Below, in pieces: positions 10,825 through 24,500 of a DNA stretch of 64,000 nt. The DNA comes from Brachionus koreanus. Lineage: Eukaryota > Rotifera > Eurotatoria > Ploima > Brachionidae. Both the position numbers and the translations under genes were made by a program. Location of the stretch: the NCBI GenBank assembly GCA_016987375.1, contig PJRA01000325.1:78517-142516 (forward strand), in the 5' to 3' direction. Each line of letters starts with the position of its first letter. The stretch's first letter is position 1. The notes beneath the pieces are model-generated. The model was not told the DNA's origin and made no database searches. It saw only the letters and a list, made by a program, of their open reading frames with translations.

Positions 10825-13800
10825 ATGTTTAATTTTTTTTCAAAATTAAAATTATTTTCAAATTCTGAAGAATACTGTTCACAAGATAGAATGCTAAACA
10901 AACACATTCGTTTTGATGAAGACACTGATGAAGAGGCTGATTTAAATGTCCATTTAAATAAAAATGATAAAAAATATGAAAACATCAATTTAAATTTAGT
11001 TAAAATTCGTTCAAAGCAGGAAAAATCATTTGGTTTTGAACTACAAGGTAACTTAAACGATAAAGGAGATCATTATATAGATAATGTAGATGAGGATTCT
11101 CCAGCTGGTCGAGTTGGCTTACAAAAATATGACAAAATACTAAAAGTAAATGGCATCGATGTAACTCATATGAGCACAAATAATCTAATTGATTTACTAG
11201 AGTATGAAACTGAGCTTAATGATAACAAATTAAACATCGTTATCTGTAGACAAATAACTAATTCAAAATTTTCTAAACGATCTCTAGGTAAACTAAATGA
11301 TTGAATAATTATTTTGATTATTTTTATTTACTATTTTTTAGAATCTAAAGAAGATAATGTTGTTAAGAAAAGATGTGAAGAAATAAAACCAATAGAAACC
11401 AAAACTGATGCTTTTTTAACTGATTTGAACAAATGTCGAACATTAGAGCATCTAAAAGCTCAATCAATTGAACAAATCAAATTTGTATCACCTGGTCGCT
11501 TTGTTAAAAAGACTGATGAAGCTTCTAAAATGATCCTTAATTCAAAAGCAAGAGAAATTCAAATTAGTATTAGTAAACAGGGAAAATATGTTAACTGGGC
11601 AGAAGTCATTTATGAATTGCTAGTAACTTACCAATGTGAAAACATTGGTGAACTTGGTTTAAATCAAGCTGATAATCTAGAAGTAATCAACGAGTTGATA
11701 AGAATTCAAAAACGCATTGATAACATCATAATTTCATCTGAAATAAAAGTGCCTTTTATCTGTCTTCTAGATTTGGAACAATTTATTGTTAGTGATTATA
11801 ACCACAATGCTGTTCGATTCAATTTGCAAAAAATCAGGGATTTTGATGATCTTTATGTTGGACCTTTGATACAGAATCAAATTGTGCGCCGAGTTTTTCA
11901 AATACCTGACCATGTGGTCGAAAAAAACCAATTAAAACTAATAACAGGTTCTGAATTACTTAAGTATTTGGTGTCCTATCTGAGAGACAATGATCTTTGG
12001 TCTGTCAAAGTAAAACCAACTGAATTCGAAGATTTCTTAACTAAGAAGTTAAAGGTACAGAGAGTTCAAGATTTGGGTGTTAAAATCATAAATTTGGGAA
12101 TTATTGTCGGTGCATTAAAAACAGTTCAACATTTGTATTCAGAAAATTTAAAAAGTGTTAAGTTGGAGCTAGAGTCTGAAATAAGTAATTTTTACAAAAA
12201 TGAAAAAATTTTCTTGCTTAAGAAATTAGAAAAATTTTCATCAAACGAACGCTATCTGAACTCAGAATCAACTGAAGTGGTGTGTGAATTACTGAGTTTA
12301 TTTGAAAACTTACTCGACAAAAATGAGTATTATTACATTAACGATTTTCTTAGCCTAATAAAAGAGTCATCATACTTACGAGATTGCTTTCAACTAGCAA
12401 TATCACTAGGCAAACATGAGCTCAATAAAACATTAGGTGAAATCGAGGATAAAATATCTGATCCAGACTCGACTGAATTTTACCACAAGTATAAAAATTT
12501 GCTGAGACGTATTTTTTGTCTTATAGCCGAAAAAAATAGTAAAAGTAATCGAGAAGTTAAGCGTGTGTTTAACAAATTTTTCCGAGAAAAAGGCCTTAAA
12601 GTAGTCGATTCAGGTCATAAAAAATTTAATGAATCTGAATCTGAGTGCGATGAGCCAATAGCTAATTTACAAGCAAAATTAGAGAAATTTTTGGTTCAAA
12701 AATTTGAGAAGAATTCGACTATTACGCTTTGCCATTTAAAAAAAATTGAGTCATATATATACTCAGATGAAAAACGAAATTTTTGTGATTTGATAGAAAA
12801 AAATACCAGCTTATTTGAAAGACTTGGACTTAGATTGAATCTAAATGATTCCGAGTCAAAAGTCGAATATAAACCTTTTAAAAAAGAAGAAATTTATGCT
12901 TATATTGCTCAAATAAAACGTGGATTGGACCAAAACACATTTGACAAAAGCATTGAATATTTATTATTGAAAAAATTCTCGGTTTTGAGTATTCAGGAAC
13001 TAGGTTTTGGCAATTTAAATGAAATTATAAAAGATAGCGAAAATACAGCCGATGAACATGTGTTTTATATTGATTCTATTTTTGAGCCGAGTTTACGGGA
13101 TAAAATTGAAATAAACGATTTGGTTCAGATGGCGATTTCTTGTCCTTTTCTGACAGATCTATACTCTCATTTGAATTGGTCCGAGCAAAAAGTATTTCAT
13201 GGAAAATTCTCAAATTTCATCAAAAATCTAAATAAAAAATCAATTCAAATAAAAACGCTTGAAATAGATGAAAACATTTATTTAAAATTAGATTCAAATT
13301 GTTCCATTGAGGCTCTTAAGGAATCAATAGAGAAAATGAACGGCAAAAAATCAGCTTCTGATTTAATATCTCTAATATGTTTGCGCTACAAGTCAATGAT
13401 TCATGCTCCCAAATCTCTTATTACAAATGAAATTCAATCATCCATGTCAACTATTAAAGATAAAAATCAATTGTTCAATTTTGTAATAGATTTTATATGT
13501 TCCATACCCAAAGTTTGCATTTCTCACATTATTTTCAAATTCATAATAGAGCCATTAATCCGGATAGATTCTGATCATCAAGTTACAGAGAAAATTTTCC
13601 AAATGGTTATGGCCAATTGCTCAGATGATCGAATTAATCTGTTTATTCAACTAGGAAATCAATTGTGTATTCAAGAATGGTCTAAAAATTCTCTAGAAAA
13701 ATTTAAAAATTCAAAAATTGAAGAAAATAAAAATTCGAATATTTCGATTCTAGCTAGTAATAAAATTGAAGTAACCGAAGAACCAGTGCCAATGGAAGAA

Positions 13801-16800
13801 CAGACAATAATTAAACCTATTCAAACTGAATTAATAAAACATGATGAAAATTTGAATTTAGGTAATGAACTCAGTCACATTAATTCTATTCGAAAGCGCT
13901 ATGGAATTGGTCTGGATCTAGACAAAGAGTCTAGATCAGTGACCGAATCTCTTACAGGCGTGATTGGTCGAAGCTTACAAAGTCTTTCTAGTGAGTTGTA
14001 CAATAAGGATATGCACTTTGTTCTAGAATTAATTCAAAATGCAGACGATAATTCATACATGGTGAACGTATCACCCACTTTAGTATTTTTAATAGAAAAA
14101 AATTGCATAACTCTTTTTAACAATGAAATTGGATTTAGTAGCAAAAATATAAATGCAATTTGTGATGTAAAAGCATCGACTAAAGGAGCTCATCATAAAG
14201 GATACATTGGTCGAAAAGGCATAGGATTTAAGTCTGTTTTTACTGTAACAGATAAGCCAGAAATTCACTCGAATAATTATCATATAAAATTTGATCTTGC
14301 CAATGGACACATGGGGTACATTTTGCCCCAATGGATCGACAATTATCAATCAACACTAAGCAAGCAAAAAAGCTTTATTCACTCTCTTTTGGGACAAATA
14401 GATTTTAGTACATGTATTAAACTTCCACTAAAATCCGAATCAGAAATGCAAAGGCACAAAAGCTCCTTATTGACTAATAATCTAAATGATGTTAAACCGA
14501 ATTTGTTGCTTTTTTTAAACAGATTGAGAAAATTGGCTATTCTAAATCAAAGTGGAAAAAGTTTGATTTATGAACGAGTCGACAGGGATGAAAATATAGT
14601 CGAAATTTTGAGCAATGATGACCAGGTTCATAAATGGTTTGTCATACGTGATTTAATTAAAGTGCCTGAGAATATCAGACCAGCTGAGTGTGTGGAGTCC
14701 ACTGAGCTTTGTCTAGCATTTCCTTTAGATGATTTAGACAATTTGAATAAATTAGATGTATTTGCCTATTTACCACTTAGATCATTTGGATTTAAGTTTA
14801 TTATTCAGGCAGATTTTGTTGTTCCTGCTTCAAGACAGGACATCAATCAAGACAATGAGTGGAATCAATGGCTAGCTAAACAAATTCCAAGCTTATTCTA
14901 TAAATCTTTGGAAAAATTCAAGAATCATTTATATTTTAAACAAGACTCATTGCTTTATTTGACTACATTTTTAAAATTTGTCCCAATCGATGATGAAATA
15001 CTTGGTTTTTTCCAACATGTACCAAAACAAATATTTGATTTATTGAGAAATGAAAAGTTCCTACCAGTCGAATCAGAGTCGATGGGTCCAATGTACAAAA
15101 AACCATTCGAATGCGTCATAACAGATGATTGCATAAGACAAATTTTAAGCCCAGACATGCTCAAAAAATATTCAGGCCGATATTTTTTGAGCGAGAGGCT
15201 AAAATTCATGGATAAAAAATTACTTTTGAAACTAGGTGTTCAATATTTAGGAATGAATGAACTGCTTGAATTGTTAGAACAAGCATTTACAGAGAACATA
15301 ACTGACAGTAAAACTATAGCCAAATGGCTTTTGGTATTTCAGCATTGTCTAAATGGATCATATACTATTCAACAAGAAGAAAAATTCATAAAAAAATTAA
15401 CTCAGCTGGAAATAATACCCGTGATACGACACAATAGAGAACAAACTTGTTCCCAATTTGTATCATTAGAAAAACAAACTGTCTTTTTTAATGAACTAAA
15501 TAAGCTACAAATTCCACAAGCTTTGCTAAACGATTTGACTTTTTTAAATCAAGAGCAAATTTTTTGCTTGGACACTGCCAAAAATAATTTAATCAAACAA
15601 CTTTTAAAGAGTTTAGGAGTCAAAAATTTAGATATGTACGAAATAATTGAAAATCATATCCTAAGAAATTTAGCTCAAGCATTTATTGATAAATCTGATG
15701 ATGTACTTGTTTCATACATGATATTTTTGTACCAGAGTTGGACTAACATGAGTCTAAATTTTGAATTGATAAAAAAAAATTTACCAATTAAGACCAATAA
15801 AGGCTTTAGAAAAACAAGTGATTGTCCGATCTATTTAACCAAGCCTTACGGCGGAGTATACGATTTGAAAAATGTGTTACTAAGCTATAAATGGGTTTTC
15901 ATTGATGATGAATATTTCAAATTAAGCTCATCAGATGGCTCTAAAAAAAGTGAAGTTAAATGGAAGAAATTTTTGTTGAATATTGGTCTATTGGAATCTT
16001 TTGGTCCTAGAGAAAAACTTGTAGAAAAAGAAGATGGTTCAATGGTAAAAGACTATGATTGCGAAGTTGTTGATTTCTATATAAATTTAGCCAAAAATGT
16101 TGACGATCCTAGTCCAAGTTTTAAAGAAGAACTGGCATATTTTTGTAAAATACTCGAAGATACTTGGGATTTGAATTTTTCAAGCTTTAAAAATTTGAAT
16201 CTAATTAAAACGAGTACTGATATTGAAAAATTTAGACATGAGTCAGAAGTTCACATTGAGTCGGATTTTTTTACCAAACTAAAAGAGACAAAATGGATAC
16301 CAGCCGAGATCAATAGCAAAATTGAACTTATGAGACCAAAAAATATTTATCTCAAAGATAAAATAATTGTGTCTCTGTACTCAAATAATGTAGCATATCC
16401 AACCGCTAGTTTGAGTGAAAAATCAAATTTTTGTAAAGATCTTGGATTTAATTGGGAATTTCAAACAAATGATTTTTTATTTCAATTTAAAAAATGGACA
16501 ATGTGTGGTAATAAATTCAAGGCCAGTTTTGATCAAATGAAAAATATTTATTTATTTTTTTCCAACTGTTTGAGTTCATTAACAAAAAATGTTAGCCTAA
16601 AAGAAATAATGGAAAAAAAATTTATTTTCGTCCCCGACATATTTGTTGATGATGAGCAAGAACAAGTTACTGGTCAGTTCTATCATCATAATCAAGTATT
16701 TTGGACGGATAAAACAAATATATTCGAATTGTACAAATTTGAAAAGAGTCCAATTTTTATCAGTAAATTTTACTTTCGCTCAAAAAAATTAATGGATATA

Positions 16801-18438
16801 TTTATAAACGATTTTGATATAAATCTAAATCCTAAAGTTGGTGATTACATCGAACTATTAAACCATATTAGTTTGGTTTCTTTAACAAACAAAAGCGAGT
16901 TTAGTCACGACCAAACATTGGCACATGTGTTCGCTATTTTTGAATTCTTAAGCGAAAGCCAAGAAGCTAATTTGATTGAGTTGTTCGAACAAAATGATAT
17001 TTTACCTTGTTTTAAGAACAAATGGGTATCACTGCGCCAGAAACCTGTTCTAGTCAACAATGATTTTGAAATAGCTGAAAAATTAGTTAACAAAATTCCA
17101 CTTTTGATTTCAAAAATTCCGAATAAAAGTGAAAATGAATTTATTAATTTTTGTGGTGATTCAAAAATTAGCTATTTCTATACACATGTTTTAAAAGTAG
17201 ATACATTTTCTAGTCTTATTTGCTTGGAAATGGAAAATGTGACAACTTGTCTCAGTCAAGATTCAACTATTAGCTCAATATGTAATCGAATTTTACCATT
17301 TATTCAATCTTTTATCTATCATAGAGATGAATTTAAGAATTTTGTTAATACTCAAGGTGAAATTATTAGTGAAAAATTGTCTAAATTAAACTTTTTTTCG
17401 GTCCAACAATTAGAAAATATTTATCGTTTTAAAAACAATTCTAAAATTTGTGCCTCTTTGTCAAACAAGACTTATTTAGACTTAAATTCATCTAATTTCT
17501 ATGTAAGATCGGACTGTGTTGATAATTTAAAAGATGTTGTCAAGGGTTTCATAAAGGGTCTCACTCAAGGATACATAAGTGACAAAATTGAGCGAGAAAT
17601 GCTAAATTTTTGTTTATTGATGTATCAGTTATCTAATGCAAAATTAAAATTAGAAGATAAAAAGGAAATCGAGAAAGATTTTGGCATTAAACTGAGTCTA
17701 CCTGAAAATGTGGAAAAATGGACCTTAACAGGAGAAATAAAAAATGATCTTAGAATTGATACAAATAGAAGTGGTCCATCAAAAAGACAAAATATGCTAG
17801 ATTTAAATCGATTGTCGTACACTCAAATGAATTTACCAAATAAGCAAGAATTTAGTGTATCTGATTTTTCAATTCAAAATATAAACTTAAATTTAGACCA
17901 ATTAGAGGAAAAAATGAAAAATAAATTCTCTATTAAGAATTTGAATGAAATGGAAAAATTTACAAAGTCAGAATTAAGCACTTGTGATATGATTTTACCC
18001 GGATCGAATTATTCTAAAAAAGGCTTAGAATATATAACAAAAATTGGCCGATTAGGCGAGCTTTGGGTTAGTGAAATGCTCAAGCAAAAATTTAGAAATG
18101 AAATCCAAAGTAGTAAAATAAAAGTCGAATGGGTGAATGAGCAATATGAAACTGGTTTGCCTTATGATTTCAAAATTACACATTTTTCAGCTGAACAAGA
18201 CGGCTTTGGTGATTCAGAAAGATTTATTGAAGTTAAAAGTACTACAAAAATGAATCAAGAATACTTTCCGATATCTATTAAAGAAATTTTATTTGCTCAA
18301 AAATATGGTTCAAAATTCGAAATTTATCGACTGTATAATGTGAATAGTGATGATCCAAATAATGTTAAACTTAGAGTAGTTCGTAACATACCCGATTTGC
18401 TTAATTCTCATGGAATAAACTTGTTTATTGTTATATAA
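10825..18438 (+). CDS. PDZ + GHKL ATPase (sacsin/NO VEIN-like) + DUF3883 protein
   Basis: Two exons, 10825-11287 and 11342-18438, join in phase across a 54-bp intron to give about 2519 residues. Residues ~55-140 form a NHERF-type PDZ domain: a FGFEL carboxylate-binding loop, then DSPAGRVGL and DKILKVNG. A long helical region follows; its early part (around LLDLEQFIVSDYN, VGPLIQNQIVRRVF) resembles NO VEIN-type proteins. The GHKL ATPase lies near 870-1000: ELIQNADDN is the N-box, then CDVKASTKG and YIGRKGIGFKSVFTVTDKP. The C-terminus is a DUF3883/NOV domain: GRLGELWV, PYDFKI, FIEVKSTT, FPISIKEI. These give an E...D...ExK set typical of PD-(D/E)xK nuclease folds. Function is unknown. A chaperone-like or nucleic-acid-directed ATPase recruited by PDZ binding is inference. 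Start is the first ATG of the open exon. Confidence 0.85.
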
Positions 18439-19060
18439 AAAACTGTTTCTGTTAATTTTTTAAGACTCAATAAAATTTTAAATATTGAAATAATTTATAG
18501 ATTTGTATTTTAAAAAAATTTTGATTTAAAATCATAGATTAAACTTTTTGGAAAATAATTGCTTGAATAAACCAATTAATTTTTTAAATTTATTGTCAAT
18601 TAATCTTCAAAAGTATTTTGGTTTTTTAATTTAAAAACAAGCAAAATAGATTCATATTTAGGCCTTTAAAAATTTAAAGCTAAATATATTCTAAAATTTT
18701 ATTTTGATTTTCGGATCAGAAAATCTTTTTTAAATAATTTCTTTTAAGCCTGATCATTAGAATTTTATCATTAGCTTCAAATTATTTATTATTTGGGTTC
18801 TTTCTTGGAAAAAAAATTAATATAATACTTTGCTTTCAGATTCAAATAAAACTTTAACTATTTCTTTGCTACTAACGAAAGAAAAAAATTCAAAAAATAA
18901 AGTAATTTTATTCAAATTTAAAAAAATATTTAGAAATTATTTTTTACAGCAAAATTTTAAAATGAATAATATTTTAAGAGTTAACTCTTTTGAAATAAAA
19001 ATACCAAGAGCTTATCATTAGATTTTGATCATAAACTAGTTAGTTAGGAGTTCTTGCTGC
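18439..19060. other. Intergenic, nothing recognised
   Basis: AT-rich DNA downstream of the PDZ-ATPase gene. AATAAA-like signals are close to the stop (ctcaataaaat near 18468), a plausible polyadenylation signal. Nothing else is supported. Confidence 0.4.
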
Positions 19061-19066
19061 TGCATT

Positions 19067-19445
19067 CTAACAAGAATATCTGAGCCAATTACTGCTTGGT
19101 AGTGTGAAGCTGAAGCGGTCATATCCATTTAATTTGTTCAATGCCAACTTGAAAACTTCGGTGAATTTTAATTTAATAACACTATCAAGCAACCTATTAC
19201 ATTGTAGGACCATTCTATTTAAAAAGAAAACATGTCGGACAGTCACCACTTAGCAAAATCGTTTAAAAATTTTCAGGAAAACTTTCCTTGTACATTCTCA
19301 TACAATGATCCCTTAATATCGATACATATAAAGACACTCTAGTAAGCTGAGCATTTTTGAATTCACTTGCTAGTTTATACATTTCAATCAAATCTCTTCT
19401 CACTCGCTTTTCACTTAGTTTTGTATAGCCCCATTTTCAACAATC
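19067..19445 (-). mobile_element. Non-LTR retrotransposon (LINE) 3' remnant
   Basis: On the minus strand, broken frames match the C-terminal end of LINE ORF2 proteins. One piece reads SEKRVRRDLIEMYKLASEF, the common RRxRxDLIxMYKI segment. The next, after a frame break, reads FLNRMVLQCNRLLDSVIKL followed by FKLALNKLNGYDRF, the typical FFxNRvvxxWNxLPxxVV...FKxxLDxxN ending. Stops and frameshifts show that it is dead. No 5' part is present. Confidence 0.65.
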
Positions 19446-20875
19446 TCATTTCTTAGTCCATAAGAGTGGTTTCGATAAAAAAATGGTATTTATTTTATTT
19501 AGTCCATAATTATTAAAAAGATTCAAATCAAAAAAGAATGATAACTTAAATTTTAAAAAAAAGTAAAATATAAATAATTTTTTGAATTGAATTTTATTCA
19601 CATGAGTTAGCATTTTTAACTAGTTATAATTATTTTCTAACTATAAAATAATTAAACCCTGAGTTGAGAACATTAGAGTCGGTTGATAAACCCGGTCAAA
19701 AACTATCTTAATCACGATCGATACAGTCTAAACATCCGGCTTAACTGAAAAACTGATTGAAGGGAAAACATTTTTTTTTCAAAATTCAAAATAAAAATCA
19801 AGTGAATTGATCTGGAAAAGTCAATTAAATATAAGAATTTCATTTTGGGCATAGTTTTTTGTTATTAGATACATATTTTTTTAAGTAGATAATTTATTTA
19901 ACAATAATTTTTTAATTTTTTTATTTCTTAATCTTTGCTGCTGCGCCAAATGCAATTTTAATACGCAATTTTTGTTAACATTGCCAAATTTGTAGAATCT
20001 CTTTAGCAAGGCCAGATAAATCTAATAATCAAAGTGAGCAGCCATTAAAAGGTTAAGAAATTAAGTGTCAATTCTTTTTATTTAACTTTTATCTACTTCT
20101 ATTTGATTTTATCTATTTTTAATTAAAAAAATGTCTACTGAAAAAAATAATTACTACTGACAAAAATTCCCTTTCATTTTGTTGAATCATTAATGTTTTT
20201 GTAAAATTTGAGTAAAGTGATACTTTTGATTCCAAAATGAAAATAACTATCGTCAATTCTCTCATCTATTTCATCCTCAAAATAAAAAGATTCATCTATG
20301 TTCAGTGTCCAAAAGTCTAGTAGGAATGAAGAGCTCATTATTATTATTGAGAAACACTTGTTTATAAATGGATATCGATATATCGGCTCTTTAATTTCCT
20401 ACTTGCTTAAATTTTATAAAAGTTATAAAAGTTTTTTTTTTGCTGTTTTAGTCTGGTCATAATGAATTAACGACTCCTGAAGATTGAGAACTTTAATTAC
20501 TGACTAGTTTGATATGAGACATTTATTTATTAAGTAACGAGTCGAACATTAGTTAATCCAACAACTAACCCGATAAAGAACTCGCATTTTGTGATAATCA
20601 ACATTATATTCACAGATTGAACACTTTTTTTAATTACTAGAGAAGATGTTGCTTTGGAAAACTGCTTTAAAAAAATCAAGATATTAAATAATTAATAATG
20701 ATTTTAAATAATTATTTCTCAAATCAAAAAGAAACAAAAATTGAACTTGATGGGATACATATATTTCTTAACAGTAGACAGAAAAATATCACATAAAGTT
20801 CATTAAAATAAGTATTTTATTATTTTATTTAAAATAAATGAATTTAAAATAAAAAAATAAGCATAAAAATTTATC
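19446..20875. other. Intergenic, no gene recognised
   Basis: A 1.4-kb stretch with some higher-GC islands (19650-19760 and 19930-20050) that may be transposon debris. No frame gives recognisable protein and I see no RNA gene. Confidence 0.35.
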
Positions 20876-22763
20876 TTAGCAATTAATTCGTCTTTTGATT
20901 AAAATTTCGAAAGCATTTTTGGGTCTTCTTACAAAAATCTCGGTTAATTCTAAATTTTTGGGAGTATTGCTCGATGGAGAAAATTCAACATTTAGTAATA
21001 GTTTGCATAAAGCAATCTTAAGTTCAAGCATAGCAAATTTCATGCCAATACAATTACGTGGCCCATTACCAAAAGCCATAAAAGCTAGAGGATTTCTTTT
21101 AACCTCATGTCTTGGAGGATAAAACTCATTTGGATCAACTGGACCCCAAAGCTCTGGATCAAAATGCAAACTCATCACATCGACCATAATAACTGTATCC
21201 TCTGGTATATCTATACCTTTGACTAAAGTTGATTTAGTGCATCGCCGACCAACAGCTCTTAAAAAATGAATAAAAGGTCGGTAAATAAAATATGTTTTTT
21301 GTTAAATGTTACGCATTAACTATGGGATATATTCTAAGCACTTCTTTGATGAACCAGTCTAAGTATTCAATTTTTTGAACACTTTCAGGATTAATGTCTT
21401 CTTCAGAATTAAACTCAAACTTAATTAATTCGTACAATTTTTGCTGCTCTTCCTTATAATTTGCTAGAATAAAGCTTGCATAGGTCAAAGTGGTACTTGT
21501 GGTCTCGTAACCAGCAAACATAAAGAGCATCAAATTCATTTTTATTTCCTTGTAGAAAAATTTTTAATTTGCAATCTAATTTCTGATTTTAAAAAAATTT
21601 TACAAGCAGAGTTAGCTTTTTATTCAAACGAGTTCCAACATAATCATCAACAATTTTATCTTGAGAATCGGATTCAGCATCTAAGAGTAGCTGTAAATAA
21701 TCTTTTTTCCTAAATGTCTGTTTTTTTCGTGTTTCAACAATTTCGAATACATGGTTTACAAACCACACGCTTGGATTTATTCGACTAAAATCTATTAAAT
21801 TTGACATTACCTTTTGCATAAGTGTCAAAAATTCGAGCACAAATGGTTGGAATTCGTGCAAATAGCTTAATAAAAAATCGAGTAATTTTGGTTTAGCAAG
21901 AAACGTAAACATAGCTTCACATCGATCAAAGTATTCATTTTTAACATTTTTTTGAATATCAGTATCAATTCCAAATGCACAATTCCATATACTATCCATA
22001 GTAAATCTCTTAAAATATCTAAACAGAAATAAGTGAAAAGTATTAAATTTTCAACAAACTCGCTAATGCTTATGCTTGTTTCTGTTTTTTTTATCATAAT
22101 TTCGTTCATCCGATCAGTACATTTTATTAGTAAAGGTCCAAGTTCTTTTAATTTTGCAGATGAAAATGTTGGATTCATAATATTGCGCATAGTTTTCCAT
22201 CTTGATCGACTTGCAGAGAACAACATGTGATCTGGAGCATCATCATTTCGATTCAAAATTTGCTTCTGATATTATTTATTTGCTAGTGGTTTTGAACAAT
22301 TATTATAAAAACTTACTTTTCTGCCAGAAAAATTGCTCGATTGTTTCAAAAACACTTCTTGTATAATCTCTAAATCAGAAGTTACGATAATAGGTTGATG
22401 ACCTTCATAGTAACCATAGGTTTTTCCATATGTTTTAGTCCAATTCAATATAACATCTGAATAGTTCTTATGGTAAAAAAGTCAGTTTAATTTAATACTT
22501 ATTTTTGTAAAAAAATATTTTTACCGAGTTACTGGTTAATTCCAGATTATTTCCCCAAAAAAATCTGTAGACAGGTGTTTTAATACCGCGTTTTTTGAAA
22601 AACTGATAAGAATTCCAAATTTTTCTATTTTAATTAAATTTTTGAACCAAAAAATAAGTCAAATTTTAAAAACTTACAAGAAATAAAAAGTAATTAAGCT
22701 GGCTAAAGATATTATGATTAATTTAAGCCATAATGTTGAATCAATTATTATAAAATCTAGCAT
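20876..22763 (-). CDS. Cytochrome P450, CYP3-clan-like
   Basis: Seven exons: 22763-22678, 22624-22525, 22466-22317, 22265-22056, 22008-21604, 21548-21313 and 21257-20876. Together they make 1569 nt, 522 residues, a normal microsomal P450 length. In order: an N-terminal membrane anchor (residues ~2-28), YGKTYGYYEGHQPIIVTSD, the C-helix region SRWKTMRN, the I-helix AGYETTS oxygen-binding motif, the K-helix ExxR (KEVLRIYP), and the heme loop FGNGPRNCIGMKFA with the Cys ligand. The protein should be an ER-bound monooxygenase; the sequence around YGYYEGHQP and NCIGMRFA-like loops suggests CYP3 clan. The exon 4/5 junction uses a weak donor (TTT|GTTGAA) and a 47-bp intron; this choice keeps the frame, the nearby alternative acceptor does not. 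Substrate is unknown. Confidence 0.85.
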
Positions 22764-24500
22764 TTTAAAAGTAAATGTTATTTTTTTAGCAAAAAAATTT
22801 CAAATTTATAAAGCTTTTTTTTGCAAAATGGTTGATTCAAAATTTTCAAAACGCTTCGTCAATTCTACTTAAATTTGAGAAAAAATGAAAAATGATCAAG
22901 CATTTTTTTCTCTAATTTGAAAAATTTTGCTTAGTAAAGGTGAAAAAAAATTTTAAAATTTTCAAAGTTTTTAATAAAAGACAAGAAACATTAAAGGTTT
23001 TGGAAATAAGAATTTAAGTTCGAAATTAAAGAACGCTTTAATTCAAAATTAAGATCTTAGCAAAAAAATGGGTTTTACCATACAAGGAAATCTTTAAAAA
23101 GTTTGAATTGAATCTATTATAAGCTATCATTGCTTAAACCTATTATTAGAAACTAATATTAAAATAATTCAGGTTAATCAAAACTTTGCCATCTGGGCTT
23201 TTTCTTAACTAAAATTTGATACTCCTCTGAACATTTTACAAAATCAAGCCTTAAATAAACTTGAATTACTTGCAGTCTCGAATTGACTTGTTGAATTAAG
23301 TGAGAGACAAGTTAGGGTTTAACTAAGTTATTGCGTTTCATTAGTTGTCAAAGTAGTTGAAGAGGATTAACCCGCCTTTAAAACAAAATATTTAGATTAT
23401 CCGTCTCCACTGTGTAATTGCTACCTCCTTATTTCTTCTTTTTCTCCTGAGCCATCAAGTATTTAAAAATAAAAGTTTACTTTGTTTTTCAATATATCTA
23501 ATTTTAATTTTTTTATATTTTAACCTTTTTTTTTGTTTCTATTTCTAATTTAAGATGAGAACTAGTTCTGTATGAAAAAGTTTGATATTTTTGCTTTAAC
23601 TTAAATTTTGCTTCCTGAATGGAAAATAGCTAAAAACTATTTTAATATATTTTTAAATTTTTTTTCTGGGTTGTCCATAGCTTCTTTAAAATGATCTATA
23701 TATTAAATTATTCAATGTGTTCTCTGAATAATTTAATATATAGATTAATTAATACATAGATCATTAAGAATTAATTTAAAATAATTTTTAAACTGCTTAT
23801 CGTCATTTGTAAAAAAAATTTGGTTAAATTGTCTAAGCTGAACATATTATCATTTTTTTTTACTCTTCTTACACTTTCAAATTATAAGTATTTTCAAGCA
23901 TATTGAGATTTGTGATCAAAAAATTATAATCATTTAATTTAAAAAAATCAATGAGACATTTTTTCATGTGGAAACAAAAAGTTTAACCCAATCCATGTTT
24001 TGCACATAATTGATAATAGTAATAATAATAACAATCTACATTTTTCCTAATGTAGAGAAAATAAACAAAATCTTAAACTTTTGGTTTTTAAAAAGTACAG
24101 AGGTAATTCGCTACATGGATTTTACCAAATTTTACATAAATTTACGAAAATTTACATTATGTTACGTAAAATTACGTAAATATTGTAAAAATTTGTAAAA
24201 CCAAAAAAGGCAAAAAAGTTTGAATAAAAGCAATTTTTGAGTAAAATTTCCACTTTTTTTTAATTTTTGCTATTGAAAAGTTTAAAAAATAAAAATTTTA
24301 AATTTTACTTTTTTTACGTATATTTTCCTAAGATTCAATTATAATTAATTTTTTTTTACTATTTTTTCTCAAATTTTATCATTTTTTCACCTTTTTACCT
24401 AAATCACAATTGAATTTTTTTATATTCAAATCATAGCAAAATCGTGTAAATTAAAGCAAATACGAGAAAAATTTTTTTTTTAATAAATAATAATTAAAGC
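22764..24500. other. AT-rich intergenic DNA with one perfect hairpin
   Basis: No protein-like frame is seen. It contains the inverted repeat at 23694-23745 and a low-complexity tract around 24120-24200 made of loose repeats of TTTACGTAAA-like words. Otherwise nothing is recognised. Confidence 0.35.
23694..23745. repeat. Perfect inverted repeat, 21-bp arms
   Basis: Arms 23694-23714 and 23725-23745 are exact reverse complements (the left arm starts ATCTATATATTAAATTATTC) around a 10-nt loop, ATGTGTTCTC. It could form a stable hairpin or cruciform. No flanking gene is close, so a role as a MITE core or chance AT-rich palindrome are the options. Confidence 0.75.

Noticed and set aside
11314..11341. 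Separate start for the large ATPase gene at 11314
   Set aside because: This stretch is intron; the exon begins at 11342 in phase with the PDZ exon.
24010..24198. Plus-strand 62-residue frame
   Set aside because: Overlaps a low-complexity TTTACG tract; no coding character.
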